The notes beneath the pieces are model-generated. The model was not told where the DNA came from. It saw nothing but the letters and a program-made list of their open reading frames with translations, and ran no database searches. Positions 34,501 to 46,613 of a stretch of DNA of 64,000 nucleotides are shown here, in pieces. The translations under genes and the position numbers were made by a program. The number at the start of each line of letters is the position of its first letter. Within the stretch, counting starts at the first letter, position 1. Source of the DNA: Hyalella azteca (lineage: Eukaryota > Arthropoda > Malacostraca > Amphipoda > Hyalellidae); NCBI RefSeq assembly GCF_000764305.2, contig NW_025931631.1, forward strand, positions 310,001 through 374,000, given 5' to 3'.

Positions 34501-37500
34501 ATTCGAGAATGGTTTTGAATCTTCAATTATTTTTTAATAAAAACATGCTTTTCGAAAATGCGCCTATGTTTGAAAAATTTTTCAAAAATATTCCGGTAAA
34601 TCCAATAATTCATTATAGTGTTCCTTAGGTTACGAGTCATAAAGAGACTTACGATAATTTTTAAATAATGACACGATAATTTTTAAATAAATAATAATAA
34701 AAAAATAATGATAATTTTAATAATGACTTACGATTTGTCATTAATTCGTCGGGTGCTGACGATGATAGACCCGAAGCACTCGTCGTAGGGGTCGTCAGGG
34801 CTCTTCCCTTGACGACTATCATCACCATCATCGTAGTCTTCAATATCATCGGTATTTTCTACGGGTATGATCATCTCTGTAATACCACTTGAGTCATCCC
34901 CTTCATCATCATCGCAATGATACAATAACTTCTGGCAATGATACTCCCCTGAAAATAAGTAGCAATTTAAGCGTGTGACAAGAGATGCACATGTTTCCTT
35001 TCTCTGTTAGTGGAGGCAAATTTACACTTTATTCCAGCACATATGTTTTCAATAACTTTTTATTGCTCATGCACACAAGTTATTGTCTGTATTTACATAG
35101 ATATTCATACCTGAATTTTTAATAATAATTTTATCGCTAACTTATTTTACAGAGCAATTACAAATTGCACAGAAAAATAATTCATAAAAAAAGCTACTAA
35201 AAAATGATATTAGTGGAAAATATTAAAAAAACAGCTAAGCAATTTATTTATATGCAAAAGTCGAGTGATTTTTTCATATAACAGAATTTATAAAATATTT
35301 ACGAACTTTTTAGTAAAAACTAGTCTTTTGCTCTGAAAATCATAAGCTAAATGAATGGTTGAGAAACTGAAGTTTTTCAGAGAGCAAGAAATATCTTGCT
35401 AAGATTACCGAGTATGAAACCGGCGAGAAAATTCGGCTGAAGATTTCAAGCAATCTTTAATTAATTTAATTAACACCATTCACAAGCGTTTCAAAATCAT
35501 TATTGAATTGAATTTTAGCAAGTCATAAGGTAATTTTGTAAAGTACGCACGAAAATTTTCCAAATTATAAGGGTAATGATAATGATTGACTACGTGTACA
35601 ATATAAAACACGCTATACAATGTAATGACAACTTTGATAAATGGTGAATTAAATGATAAATGCCATGATGAGTCGAAATAAGAATGCAACATTTCAATAC
35701 TTTCAGGATTTATCATCTAAACATATACACCATTAATCAAAGGCGAATTCATACGCGTATTTTACAACCGAAAGAGATTCATGACTCCATCAACAAAAAT
35801 TCATAATTAACATATTAATATCCGTACTAAATCAAAGTCGTAAAATAGAACGTTTCATTTAGCTACTGACCTTCTGTCTACAATATTCTCGTTTAAAAAT
35901 TCATATATAAACTTAAAATAAATAGTTGATTGTCCTAAACGGCTGACCGGAAAACCTGTCAATATATAAAAGTGACCATCGAGAAGCGTTAGGTTAACCT
36001 GCTGGTTATACTCAATTATTAAGCAGCGTCAGGTTAACCTGCATGTTATGCATATGGTACAGAGGTCACTGTTTAATCTCGGAATCTAACAGGGTTTAAA
36101 GAAAATCAAATAGATTTTCTTATACTTATATTCTTATAATAAGATTCTTATATACAAATATGTGAGGAGCCAAATCGATCTAACGTAGGTACAAACGGAA
36201 ATAAAAGTGATCCAACGTATAATATAGAGATGGAAGTTTAACATTACCTTCCATTTACAGCACACAATTAAATTTCACAGACATGATGAACAGTCTAAAG
36301 ATGAATCAAACAGTATTAACGTAAAATACACACGAAAAACCGGATCAACTTATCTAAAAGATCAAATGATCTAAAAGAAAAAATAATCTAACAGAGCAAA
36401 TGATCTAACAGATCGAATGGTCTAACTGATCAAATGATCTAACTGATCAAATGATCTGATAGATCAAATGATCTAACAGATCAAATGATGTAACAGATCA
36501 AATGATCTAACAGATCAAATGATGTAACAGATCAAATGATCTAACTGATCAAATGATCTAACTGATCAAATGATCTAACTGATCAAATGATCTAACTGAT
36601 CAAATGATCTAACTGATCAAATGATCTAACCGATCAAATGACAGGATACTTAAAATGCAGTGTGCGTATATATAGAATGTACAGTGTGCGTATATATAGA
36701 ATGTACAGTGTGCGCAGAAATCTAAGATATTTAACATATATACAATATACGTTGAAATCGAATAGATCTATTGTACATCACACGCAGAGAGCAAAGAGAT
36801 TCAATATACAATAAAAAATCTAGCAAATTTAATGTAGCATAAACGAATTGAAATAATTTCCATTGAACTTACAACAAATTATCTTTGCTTCGTAATAGTT
36901 TACTTGCCACTATGATGCTTAGTTTTGCTTACTTCCTCGATGGCGACTTGTCGTCGGTTCAACATAAATCACTTTCAGAAGGCATATACATATACATATT
37001 AATTGGAAAAGGAATTGTAACCTACTTCGAAAATTATCATACGAGTTTTACCGTTCATTGCCTAAAAAATTCGAATCCAAGATGAATAGGTAATAAGAAC
37101 GGGATATTGTTTACATAACCTATGCTAGACCAAAGCGAAAGAAAAAAAAAAGTATTCAAAGATCAGTCCGATAACCATAGACCAAGGTTGCATCAGAGAC
37201 CTTCATTTCTATAGCCAAAGACCAAAGTTGTTTCAAAGAGCCTAATCTCTATAGCCAAAGACCAAAATTATTCCAAAATATAACATTGCTCATATATCTG
37301 TACTCACCATTAGAGTGATATTCTTGCTGAACTTCTTTACTGGCCATTTGGAGCGTGTCCCTCTCGCTGAAGCGCGTGCTGATTTTCACTTGTTCTTGGT
37401 GACGCTGGAGGGGCTTGACCAGCGCCATCATCTCCGTGTTGTTCTTGTCATCCTTCTGCCAGACAAGGCGTTCGCTCGAGTAGTAAGGCTTGGACAACGT

Positions 37501-37579
37501 AGGGCAGGGACCCGTGGGAGGCGGCGCGATGAAGGTGTTGTAGTTCGGGTCACCGTCTAAGGAGTCGTCCGAGTTAACT
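28537..37579 (-). CDS. Tandem-C2 (synaptotagmin-like) protein, 3' seven exons
   Basis: Seven phase-compatible exons: 37308-37579, 34732-34948, 33173-33320, 32209-32478, 31145-31316, 30219-30388, 28537-28734 (about 481 residues to the stop). The upstream start was not found, so the gene is 5'-partial. The first two exons encode a polar, acidic linker (DDDEGDD, DDIEDYDDGDD). C2A spans FGSIIVSTR..ILLTQLRGVPW, a Ser-rich insert (SFSSSSSLTDE) and VVLVTVWSG. C2B spans ELGSLEVSL..LLLKVLRSHGL, RTDVWCSIALWIAGEKVSKE, NFAASYTFFVP, TIGRLVLGP and SHWGRSL..PVTAWHRL, a classic C2B end. The usual SDPYVK calcium-loop motif is replaced by TDVWCSI, so calcium-independent membrane or partner binding is likely (inference). 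I could not assign a specific synaptotagmin class. Confidence 0.75.
29227..29377. mobile_element. 151-bp MITE-like inverted repeat
   Basis: The left end CCTGGGCCTATACTTTCAAA matches the right end read inward (CCTGTGCCTTTACTTTCAAA). No target duplication was recognised. It lies in the last intron of the C2 gene. Confidence 0.6.
29540..30190. repeat. 22-bp minisatellite in last intron of C2 gene
   Basis: The unit AAACCTTAAGATAAGATAAT with TC is repeated some 20-30 times with many variants and interspersed TTCATGCTTCA phrases. It ends about 30 bp before the donor of exon 30219-30388. Confidence 0.85.
30367..30640 (-). repeat. 113-bp tandem repeat duplicating a 3' splice site and exon edge
   Basis: Units at 30367-30479, 30480-30592 and 30593-about 30640. 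In gene sense each carries CGTCAG followed by ACCGGACGGACGTG, i.e. the acceptor and first about 22 nt of the C2B exon 30219-30388. The two intronic copies continue into CG then GTGAAT, a possible weak donor. Confidence 0.85.
30755..30900 (+). repeat. Dispersed repeat copy (CTCATTTCTGTGAGTG family)
   Basis: GGCAAACTGGGTCAGGATGA, CTCACACGAGAGCATAGCGT and GCATCGCTATTATAGGACAA occur in order, as in the copies near 15120, 38870, 59830 and 63181. Confidence 0.55.
31294..31620 (-). repeat. 70-bp tandem repeat duplicating another 3' splice site
   Basis: Five units (31294, 31363, 31433, 31521, 31591). In gene sense each has CTCGTTGCCAG then ATCCACGACGAGCTGGGCAG or a variant, which is the acceptor and first about 24 nt of the C2B exon 31145-31316. 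The third unit contains an internal inversion. Only the unit nearest the exon keeps the frame. Confidence 0.85.
32945..33125. repeat. About 32-bp tandem repeat in C2 gene intron
   Basis: GACTACAATTAATACAGTCT plus ATAACTAGGACA recurs about five times with variation, ending about 50 bp from the donor of exon 33173-33320. Confidence 0.8.
33455..33600 (+). mobile_element. tRNA-derived SINE, single-unit copy
   Basis: GGATAGCCAAGCGGTT (A box-like) is followed by GGGGGTTCGAGACG (B box-like) at tRNA spacing, then a tail CGAATCGGTACAGGCCTGAT that resembles the tails of the other SINEs, and a TTATTATTATTA-rich end. No functional tRNA is implied. Confidence 0.65.
35000..36360. other. Intronic AT-rich stretch of the C2 gene
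   Basis: Nothing coding is seen. A local duplication around the palindrome AGGTTAACCT (AGCGTTAGGTTAACCTGC and AGCGTCAGGTTAACCTGC) lies at about 35985-36055. Confidence 0.4.
36362..36640. repeat. 17-bp minisatellite (GATCTAACTGATCAAAT)
   Basis: About 16 tandem copies of GATCTAACTGATCAAAT with A/T/C variants. Each unit contains the palindrome TGATCA. It lies in an intron of the C2 gene. Confidence 0.9.
36655..36720. repeat. 24-bp tandem repeat
   Basis: GTGCGTATATATAGAATGT plus ACAGT occurs two and a half times, directly after the 17-bp array. Confidence 0.8.
37160..37275. repeat. 44-bp tandem repeat next to a C2 gene donor
   Basis: Units share CTATAGCCAAAGACCAAA and TT(G/A)TTTC/TTCC. The array ends about 30 bp from the 5' splice site of exon 37308-37579. 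Confidence 0.75.
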
Positions 37580-37804
37580 CTGATGAAGGAGAGCGGTGCG
37601 TGGGTGGTTAATTATCGCAGATATTCATAATAATTTTCGTTGAGATATATTGGCTAAAAAACTGCAGCGTTATTATCTGTAACCAGTGTTCCATTGGATT
37701 GGTTTGCGGTGTTCTAGGTAGTCTGCGGCTTTTGGCTCTAAGGCTGAGAGTAGTTTTTATTTGTTATCTGGACATTGGCTTCAGGACTTAATATAATAAT
37801 AATA

Positions 37805-38042
37805 ATAGCGGTTTCAGCATTTATTAGGCCGTAGGCCTGTCGCCGATTCTTAACATAGCAGAACATTCACAGTATTTTTCGGTCTCGAACTCGCAACTCA
37901 CTGCTTCAATTCTGCTGCGCTTAACCGCCCGGCCTCCTTGCCGATTCTGACCAGAAACTGGCGCACAGAGCTGGGATCGAACCCGCGCCTCTCTGCTCCA
38001 ATCCTGGTACTCTGAACTTTAACCACTAGGCCACCCTGCCTG
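37805..38042 (-). mobile_element. Dimeric tRNA-derived SINE
   Basis: On the minus strand the head GGGTGGCCTAGTGGTTAAAG and GGGTTCGATCCCAGC form a first tRNA-like unit. GGCCGGGCGGTTAAGCGCAG and GAGTTCGAGACCG form a second. The tail GAATCGGCGACAGGCCTACG is shared with other SINE and LINE ends in the window. It lies upstream of the known exons of the C2 gene. Confidence 0.8.
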
Positions 38043-38869
38043 CTTGATTATTATTTAAGAGTTAAATTTGTCGCCTACGACTGCGCCATCCGAAAGCAGT
38101 AGCAAAATCACTGGTGATTGCATAAGTTATAGGATAAGTTAGTATTATTATGACAGCACTAGTGACAGGATCAGTGTCAGCAGACCTGGATATCCTCCTG
38201 ACAGCGGTGTTGAAGGAAGCTGCCACCAGCAGCTCCGTGGCTGTCAGCGGACGCGGCTGCTGACACCAGTACCAGCAGCACAGACAACTCCCCATCTCTT
38301 GCTGGTATTCCAGTATTTTGATTTATTTTCTATATTTTCCGCATCTATGCTATGCTGACGGTTCGTCAAGTTTATTTATTTTGAATGTAAAACTATTTTG
38401 TTATTGGATCCACCTAGCAATTATATTTAATATTCGTTTTAGCCATTGCTCGGATAATTATTAAGCGAACATTTTAAATGATATTTTTGTAGATACATGA
38501 AAAATTCTAAATGGGGTTCCAAATAAATTAATAGGTCCCTGGAAAATATTAATTAAATTACATCAATTCCCAATGAAACTCATGATTTTGTGTAAATTTT
38601 CGATCGCTTCTGTTCGTCTAGTCTTTGATCAATTGACCGCTTCAGCTTAAGCTAGAAATTGACCAAATTTGAACTAGTGGATCTTTATATAGATAGAATT
38701 AATACGAGCCTTTGAAAACATTTCGTATTACCAGCTTCTTCTGCAACAATTTTAATGATATCCGTCGTATTTGTCTGTTACCTGACAAAATTACTCATTC
38801 TGAAAAATGAATAAGTTGTAATGTCCAAATAAAAACACAGTTTCTTAGTGAACGGACGTGTATCACTAA

Positions 38870-39215
38870 TTCTTCCTTTATCTGTCACCAGAAGATTCAG
38901 GACGACCCACGCAATGGCCAAAAGCACATTGATATTTGGACAAAAAGTCCCACTCATTTCTACGACTGAAAGGTCACTGCTCAGCTGGCAATCAGCGGCT
39001 GAAAATATTAATATTAATGTCGTGTTTCAGGTGCGCAGTTCCCTACCGGTGACCCCGCGGCGCGTGATTCTGGAATCAGACGGGCAAGGATGTCACAAGC
39101 ATTGTCCAAAAGCGCATCGATATTTGGACAAAGATCTCCTCATTTCTATGAGTGAAAGGTCACCACTGCTCAGCTGGTAATCAGCGGCTGAACCGGGCCG
39201 TATTTTCAGGTGCGG
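38870..39215 (+). repeat. Two tandem copies of the dispersed repeat, about 187 bp apart
   Basis: Both halves contain CCAAAAGC(A/G)CAT(T/C)GATATT, TGGACAAA, CTCATTTCTA, GAAAGGTCA and GCTCAGCTGG(C/T)AATCAGCG. The first sits at about 38880-39050, the second at about 39070-39215. Confidence 0.7.
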
Positions 39216-39462
39216 TTGGCCGCCTAATTTACGTGCGGCGCGGTGGCATTACTCACCACCGCGGCCCACACCTGCGCCCTGGTATGACGTCACCCACCGT
39301 CTCATGACGCTCGGGCCCCTCATTGAAACTTGACAGGCGGACATTCGATCGTACGACAACAACATGGCAGAATTTGATCATTGGCAGAATTTGATCATTA
39401 CACTTACACACAACAACATGGCAGAATTTGATCATTGGCAGAATTTGATCATTGGCAGAAAC

Positions 39463-39845
39463 AGCACGCAGACTAGTCACAGCACGCAGACTAGTCACAG
39501 CACGCAGACTAGTCACAGCACGCAGACTAGTCACAGCACGCAGACTAGTCACAGCGCGCAGACTAGTCACAGCGCGCAGACTAGTCACATCACGCAGACT
39601 ATTCACAGCGCGCAGACTAGTCACAGCACGCAGACTAGACACAGCGCGCAGACTAGTCACAGCACGCAGACTATTCACAGCACGCAGACTAGTCACAGCA
39701 CGCAGACTAATCACAGCACGCAGACTATTCACAGCGCGCAGACTAGTCACATCACGCAGACTATTCACAGCACGCAGACTAGTCGCCGCACGCAGACTAG
39801 TAGCAGCACGCAGACTAGTCGCTGAACGCAGACTAGTAGCAGCCT
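39463..39845. repeat. 18-bp minisatellite (AGCACGCAGACTAGTCAC)
   Basis: About 21 copies of AGCACGCAGACTAGTCAC with single-base variants. Because the unit is a multiple of three and lacks stops, long frames (such as repeated TQTSHS or SLRAVT) are open on both strands. I regard these as by-products. The 100 bp to the left also repeats ATGGCAGAATTTGATCATTG twice. Confidence 0.9.
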
Positions 39846-39849
39846 GTTG

Positions 39850-41340
39850 ATAGGGAATACTAAACTAGTTAAACACCCGCGCTAGCTAATAAACATTGAC
39901 TAGTTCAAAATACAAATTCTATTCAGCCGCAAAATTCATGTCACTTGATCACATGCATGAGTCATTGCATTCAGATCCACGTGTCACGGCCCGGCATGCA
40001 AATGACTAGGATTAGAATTTAAAAGTTTAATCCTTGCATCGGTCTCCTCCTATTGTTCACTGGAATTATTTTTCGGGAAATTTTTCATTTATTATAACAA
40101 ACTTATAGTTGTCGCAAAAAATTTTGAGCCCGATATTTTTCACTCTGTTTTATGCATTTTGAACATTTTTTTCTCTCCTTAGTAAGACCAAAGAAAATAT
40201 GAGCTCAGCGTACATTTAGAACAATGATAACGAATAGGTGTGGTAAAATTTATGCTTCTATATATACACGTCCGTCGGTCTAATGACTCTTACGCAATAC
40301 GTGCTTTAGAATTTTTTCAGCAAAATAAATTGGTGAAGAAATTCATCGTTGTAAAATTACAACGAAAGCTTTTAAAGAAATCTCTTTGAATAAAATTCTG
40401 TTTTCAACACACTGATCATTTTTCCGGTCAAATTCTTTTAACGTATATTAATCAATTAGCGCTCAAACAAGCGTATATGTACTTGCATATATATGTAGAC
40501 AGTAGACTATTATATGTATGTTGACCATTAACAAACTAATTTATAAAACGACCACTTCTAGGTCAAAAGATTACCTAAAAATTAAGTGGGGCCAATTTTT
40601 TCGTAATATAATTATTTTGAGGATTATAGATTGACAAACTCGTATATACGGTTACTGTTTGTAGTTCTATTGATGCATCGGATAACCGAAATATTCAAAG
40701 ACCATCAATAGTGATGCCCTCAACATTTTTTTTATTATTCAACTTTGTAATTTATATAAATTATTTTTTTATTCAGGAATAACAAAGCACCGGTGAAGCT
40801 TAAATTACGCCGAGTTTCAGACATAAAAGTATACATAAGTCGTAAAATCAACACAAAAAATTAATTAGAATTAATTAGAATTAGAACTCTAAATAATTGT
40901 AATTAAAATAACTATCTTTCTAAATGTGCGCTACAGAGGAAAACACGAAAATAATTACGAATAAGTGTGAAAAATCATATTGAACTGTGAATTTTCGCCC
41001 GATTCAAAGGTATCATCAAAACATGCCCTAGTCTTAGCCACATATATAGACACCACTTGCACATATCGGAAGAACCGACAATCATGCTAAGCATTTTCTG
41101 ATGTATCATTTCTCGTTACCATCAAATGATCTGCATTTCAAACGTAAAATATTCACAAAATTCACATCTTGCCTTCACAAACACCCGCGTGTAAGGGTTG
41201 CACTGCACTGACTGCTGGTGAGAGCAGCAGGGTTAGTGTAGAAGACACAGCTGCACGCAACACTTGTAGCAAATATCCAATGTGTGATCTGTGTCGTGGT
41301 TAGCTGCTGGCCCTCATGCTTCAGTTAGGGAAGTGCGTGA
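39850..41340. other. AT-rich stretch with no recognisable gene
   Basis: No exon, transposon terminus or tandem array was recognised. The missing 5' exons of the C2 gene could lie here or further right. Confidence 0.4.
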
Positions 41341-41346
41341 GATGCC

Positions 41347-41845
41347 GAAGCACTTTATTCGCCATAAACGGCAAACTCTTCACTTTATTCGCTATTCACG
41401 AGACACTATACACTTTGTTCGCTATACACGGCACACTCTACACTTTATTCGCTATATACGACACACACTACACTTCATTCGCTATACACGGCACACTCTA
41501 CACTTTATTCGCCATACACGACATACTCTACACTTTATTCGCTATACACGGCATACTCTAGCTACACCTTATTCGCTATATACGACACACTATACACTTT
41601 ATTCGCTATACGCGGCGCACTCTATACACTTTATACGCTATACACGGCACACTCTATACTTAATTCGCTATACACGACACACTCTACACTTTATTCGCTA
41701 TACATGGCACACTCTGTACACTTTATTCACTATACACGACACACTCTACACTTAACTCGCTATACACGGCCACTCTAAACTTTATTCGCCATACACGACA
41801 CACTCAACACTTTATTCGCTATATATGACACACTCTATACTTTAT
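41347..41845. repeat. 30-bp minisatellite
   Basis: About 16 units of the type CACTTTATTCGCTATACACG plus ACACACTCTA, a few with 2-bp indels. The unit is a multiple of three, so a frame reading HFIRYTRHTL per unit stays open by chance. Confidence 0.9.
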
Positions 41846-41849
41846 TTGT

Positions 41850-44800
41850 GCATTTTTATTGGTTTAACATAGGTCGAGTTGATACTTTTTCAATCAATAA
41901 GAAATTAGTAACTAAAAGTAATGGGCTGGTGGAAGCCTCGAAACAAATTCAAAATATAGATGGAAAGTGAATCAAAACATGTACGGATGCAAAGTATATC
42001 TCCGTCAATCCCAGGGATTGTGTGGGAGTATCGTGAATGAAATGGAAGAGTTTCATCAATCAACTCAGCCTATTTATCGTTGATCCAAGACCCGTAATGG
42101 TTCACAGTTTATAAAAGGAGTTGGTGACTAAAGTCTGCAACTTTCTTTTGAAGGTTAAAGTTTTCGTGACTTCTTTTTGGTGATTGTAATCGCTTCAGTT
42201 CTTCTTCAAGTCGCCAAACCAGCCAAATTTCTACACCAGAATTTCTTGCGCTTTAAACAATGACGTCGGGACAAAACTTTAGCATAATGAAGTCCATTTC
42301 TAAATGTTGCAAAAGATAACTTTGGCAAGATTATGTAACTTGGCCCCGGAATATTCACGTAAGTCACGCGGGTACTCATGTTATGTGCATGTACGGCGCT
42401 CTAATGCACGATCGAACCCAAACCACACTGCACAATTTACATTGTGACAAGTGAGATTACAAGATTTTCATTTTTCAATTCAATCTAAATTCTCTTGTGG
42501 CCAATTTTCCCGTCTTCTTTAAGTTTTCGTCTTAAAAGAAAAAAACTGGAAGGCCTGCTGCTGCTCGCCCCCTCATTAGTCTTCCAACAGCAGACTATCT
42601 ACTGACCTGGCCCAGGGCACACCTAATACGCTTGGCTAATGGCTACCGCTTTACTCCACCTGCCACACGCGCTTATGTGAGACGGTCGTCGGTCTGGCGG
42701 AGCATTATACGTGTATACGGTCCCCGAGTCTACTACCTGGAGGCCCTCATTGTATTTCGAAGTTCGACCTACCAACGATTCCAGGTACGGGAAATGGTTG
42801 GCCACTTGATTCCTTGCCTTCTGCCAATTCTATTTTTGGGACTCTAAAGAACCCAATTCCGTCATCTTGTATCTACACTTTTTGGCCTCGCCATCCGTTA
42901 GTGTATTGAAATTAATTGTTCAAATAGTATTAATCTCAACTTAATGTTCCTCTAAATCTTACTCCGTGCTATTCAATTTACCTTTCGATCATTTACACTT
43001 TTACAGGGAACCTGCGAGGGGCGAGGAGATCGGGGATGGTCGGCTGAGCTCTGGATTGGTTGATTTGTTTAGCCATTCTCTCGCCGAACAAAGAATACAA
43101 TTAGCCATTCCACTTTGCTTGCACCACATGTTAGAGGTTATGAAATAGATTCCTAGCAGCATTCCCGATTTCATTTAGATTCTTTACGGCTTCACGACCA
43201 TGAGATTTACACCGGCCGCAAATCCGGCCGTAAATTTGTCCGAGACGTGCGAACGAAGGCAGAATCGAAAAAAATTGTTACGAATGGGAGGTTCGGTATT
43301 TATATACAATGTTTCGTTCAAATCTGTTCGGAATATCAGAAGAAATTTTTTATTCACTGCAAATTTAAGCACAATACTCGATTCGGGTTCGACCGAAACA
43401 CTAGACGTAAAAGAAGTTATTGGTTTTATCTTATGGGAACGTGGAACAATTTATATGGAATTTAAGCAATATTGGAATAAACGCATCTAATTGAAATATT
43501 TTAATGTGACTTCAACTAGACAATTGCTAATATACTTGTTGGCTACTTGGTTTTCATCATCAAAGTTGTTGCTAATAACCATCTGCATCGAGGATGGGCG
43601 GAGTTTCCTATTTGAAATTAGGAAGAGAAATTACAGGCTTGCCACTGAGTGTGCCAAAAGCAAACTTATTGAATGTTATCGATTGATTTACATAGTCTAA
43701 AATAATGAGCCAGTTATAGTACTCACTGTTTGGTTTCAATCGAGTTCAAAAATTCTTACTTCTTTATAGCTCAACACAATAGACTGATAATGATGCTTTC
43801 TATTGGCAATTCTGATGCCGCATCCCGACCAATCATATGTCGACACGCGACTTCAATGTGCGCATGCAAGGGACGCCGGCAAAGTCCTTCATGTCGTCAA
43901 AATAGTCATACTGCGCATCGCCACCGTCTAGGGTAGACGCAATGAATTTTTTCCATAGAATGATGTGTTATACTGTGAGGTGCAGATTGGTGACCAGTGG
44001 AAACGATGAAATTTTTGTATAAATGTGATGAGTGCGTGGATAACCATAAGTTATCGAATAATTGCCGCTTTTGGCGAGTAACCTACGTAAAGTATTCCCT
44101 CCTACTAGTCCTAGGCTAACTTGCTAAGCTCCTACAGAGGCTACGGTCTGAGTACAGTAGCTGGACATAATCTTAGCCGTGTTTTGAACCCTCCATGACT
44201 GTGTTCAAGAACTGAGTGGTAAAGGTGTACCTATAATGCTTAATGTCATTGCGTATACGGTATACAGGACACAGGTCTGTGTCGAAACCTGTTGCGAATC
44301 ATAATTATTATAATGGGTTTACCAACAGCCTAACAGGCGAACAAACCATTGTCGTATGGACGAGCTTTAGGCCAGTTCTGCACTCTGCTTGAGCCTTGTC
44401 CACAAGCAGAGTCTGCAGAGCTAACTGTTGACTGTCTAAAATTTGTGCCATTCGTGCACCGAATGAAACAAAGGAAGCTCAGATGATAGCTACCTACGTC
44501 ATCTTGTATAACAACACATTGAACACAATTGTTGCATTCAGGCTTTCAGCTTCTTAGTTGTAATGGAAGTGAGTGAAAAAAACTTGCATAGGCCCTATCT
44601 AGTACGCCCTATATGATATACCTAACGTATCTTAAAGAAACTTGTCAGTGTCTGCTCTAAAAGTTAATTTTTACAGCAAGCTTTTGCAAATATCATGCCT
44701 TTCTATTATATAAAATTGCACTCTTTTTTGCCAGCATAATAGTGAATGCCACGCTGTAGCTGTTTACTTCAAACCTGTAGAAACACAGGGTTAATGTGTA

Positions 44801-45900
44801 TATTTATTATTTAAGTAATTTGACATTTTGACTGACAGAAATGATTGTAAAAGATTGCTGCAAAAGAAAACAAGGTACTGAACTGGTATTCTGGTAAGGT
44901 TGTAAATTATATTTTAAAGGCACTGAATGGAAGCAGTGTAGATTGACCATGACTTGGGACTGTCTTTGGGCTAGTCATAGCCATAATCTGGGACTGGAAG
45001 TCATTCACTTAAGGCTGAGTTAAGGTAGCAAATAACTTCTTTGGGTTGTCAATTTGCTATAGCGTTCCTTATTGTTTTTTTCATACCTAGGTAAGGCTAG
45101 GTTGGCAAGCACTACTTTCAATAATAAGTTAAGCAATTAACTTGAATATAATAACCAAATATAGTATCAAGTGGAATAATAGATGGAAATAGGCTTGAAT
45201 CTACTCAAATGCCTGAAGGACCCACTCCGACAGAGGTAGAAAATGACTACATGCTCCAGTCCTCAATCATATTCTTATACATATAGTAATTTTAGTTTAT
45301 AACTAAAGATGAATTATTTGCAGAGAAATGGTAGTAAATTTTTGATAGATAATAGGTCATAATCAGTTGCTACCCAAGTCAAAACAAGGCATTAGGTACT
45401 TCATAAGTTAATAGCAGCTTTGCATTGTTCAAATGGGTCATATCTTCCCATATATATAATGTAACTCAATGTTGGATGACCTAAAACTAAATTATTTTAT
45501 CATTTTTAAATTTTAGTGTATAGCATAACACCAAATTATTTTGAAAACATATTGAATGGTAGAAGATGTTGAGCGTATACAGAGATAGCAAAATAATCTG
45601 TTGATACTGAGAGTTGAGAGGAACAATAATTTTTAACGAATTAAAATTAAGAGACTAAATTCAAGCAATGAACTCCTTCACCTTCATTATGAGAAAAATT
45701 CTAGCAAAGATTGAAGAGAATAGTTACCAAAGAAGAGAGAATAGTTATAGTTGAAGAGAATAGTTAATAGGTATAGTATTTATTATATATATATAGTTTT
45801 ATATAGTTTATAAAGTATATATAACTATATACTTATATATAGTTTTATATATATAATATATATATTATAGGTACTTATATCATTAGTCTGCTTATATCGC
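41850..45900. other. Intergenic region without a recognised gene
   Basis: It includes a moderately GC-rich patch at 42540-42860 with open frames on both strands that I could not identify. An ATG GAA with a consensus donor GTGAGT at about 44564 could be a tiny first exon, but nothing confirms it. A TA-rich run occupies 45780-45870. Confidence 0.35.
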
Positions 45901-45908
45901 AAGTTCAC

Positions 45909-46166
45909 AAGGAATTTAAAAGCAAAGAAAACGCCAAGAAAATTCACCATATTGATATTGAAAACGTTCGGAGTCCAGCTCCATCATCAGTTCGACTATA
46001 CTAAAAATGAATAAAATCACTTTAAAAGTCGAAATTCAAAGACAGACATAAAACCTAAATCCAATATATACCTAACCTATCCAATATATACCTAATAAAA
46101 CCTAAATCCAATTCCAATATCGATATGGTGAATTTTCTTGGCGTTTTCTTTGCTTTTAAATTCCTT
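45909..46166. mobile_element. 258-bp MITE with 52-bp inverted ends
   Basis: The left arm (45909-45960) begins AAGGAATTTAAAAGCAAAGA. The right arm (46115-46166) is its near-perfect reverse complement. The interior has no coding capacity. Confidence 0.8.
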
Positions 46167-46613
46167 ATATATTATACTATAGTTTATAGTTTAATTGTAA
46201 TTGTTTTGTTTCTAGTTATAAATTCACATATTTAATGATTGAAATGAAGTATTTTAATTAGAATACTCATATCAGAGTGGAAAATCTTTCTAAATGCCAT
46301 AAGATCAATGCAATCTCAACCATCCCGTCTTATATAAGCTAGAGTAACACATTTAAATTGTATAATGTAATTAACATATAACAAATAGTCAAATAGTTTG
46401 TCAAAGACTACTTATAGCCTTATAGGAATTAGCTAACCTGCTTGCTATGTACAATGTATTGCAACACTTGATACCTCTGTACAAAAAACATACAATTCAT
46501 TGGAACCTAATACACAAAGGTAGCAGGTTTATATTCCAATTTGTCATAGTACATTTATACTAAACCATGAGTAGTACCTCAAAATAAATTAGACTGCCAC
46601 TCAATATATTTAA

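Noticed and set aside
39240..39345. Possible first coding exon of the C2 gene (-), ending in GGTG|GTGAGT
   Set aside because: An ATG-started frame exists, but the donor phase does not fit the next known exon and there is no similarity to support it.
39253..39825. 171-aa (-) and 153-aa (+) open frames
   Set aside because: They consist almost wholly of the 18-bp minisatellite and are open in both strands for trivial reasons.
41291..41755. 154-aa frame of HFIRYTRHTL repeats
   Set aside because: It is a translation of the 30-bp minisatellite with no supporting start, splice site or domain.
42540..42860. GC-richer patch with frames on both strands
   Set aside because: A retroelement integrase was considered because of AYRFTPPATRAY-like text, but no further motif supports it.
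44564..44575. ATG GAA followed by GTGAGT as first exon of the F-box gene
   Set aside because: Too short to support from sequence alone, and nearly 4.7 kb from the next exon with LINE and piggyBac-like DNA between.
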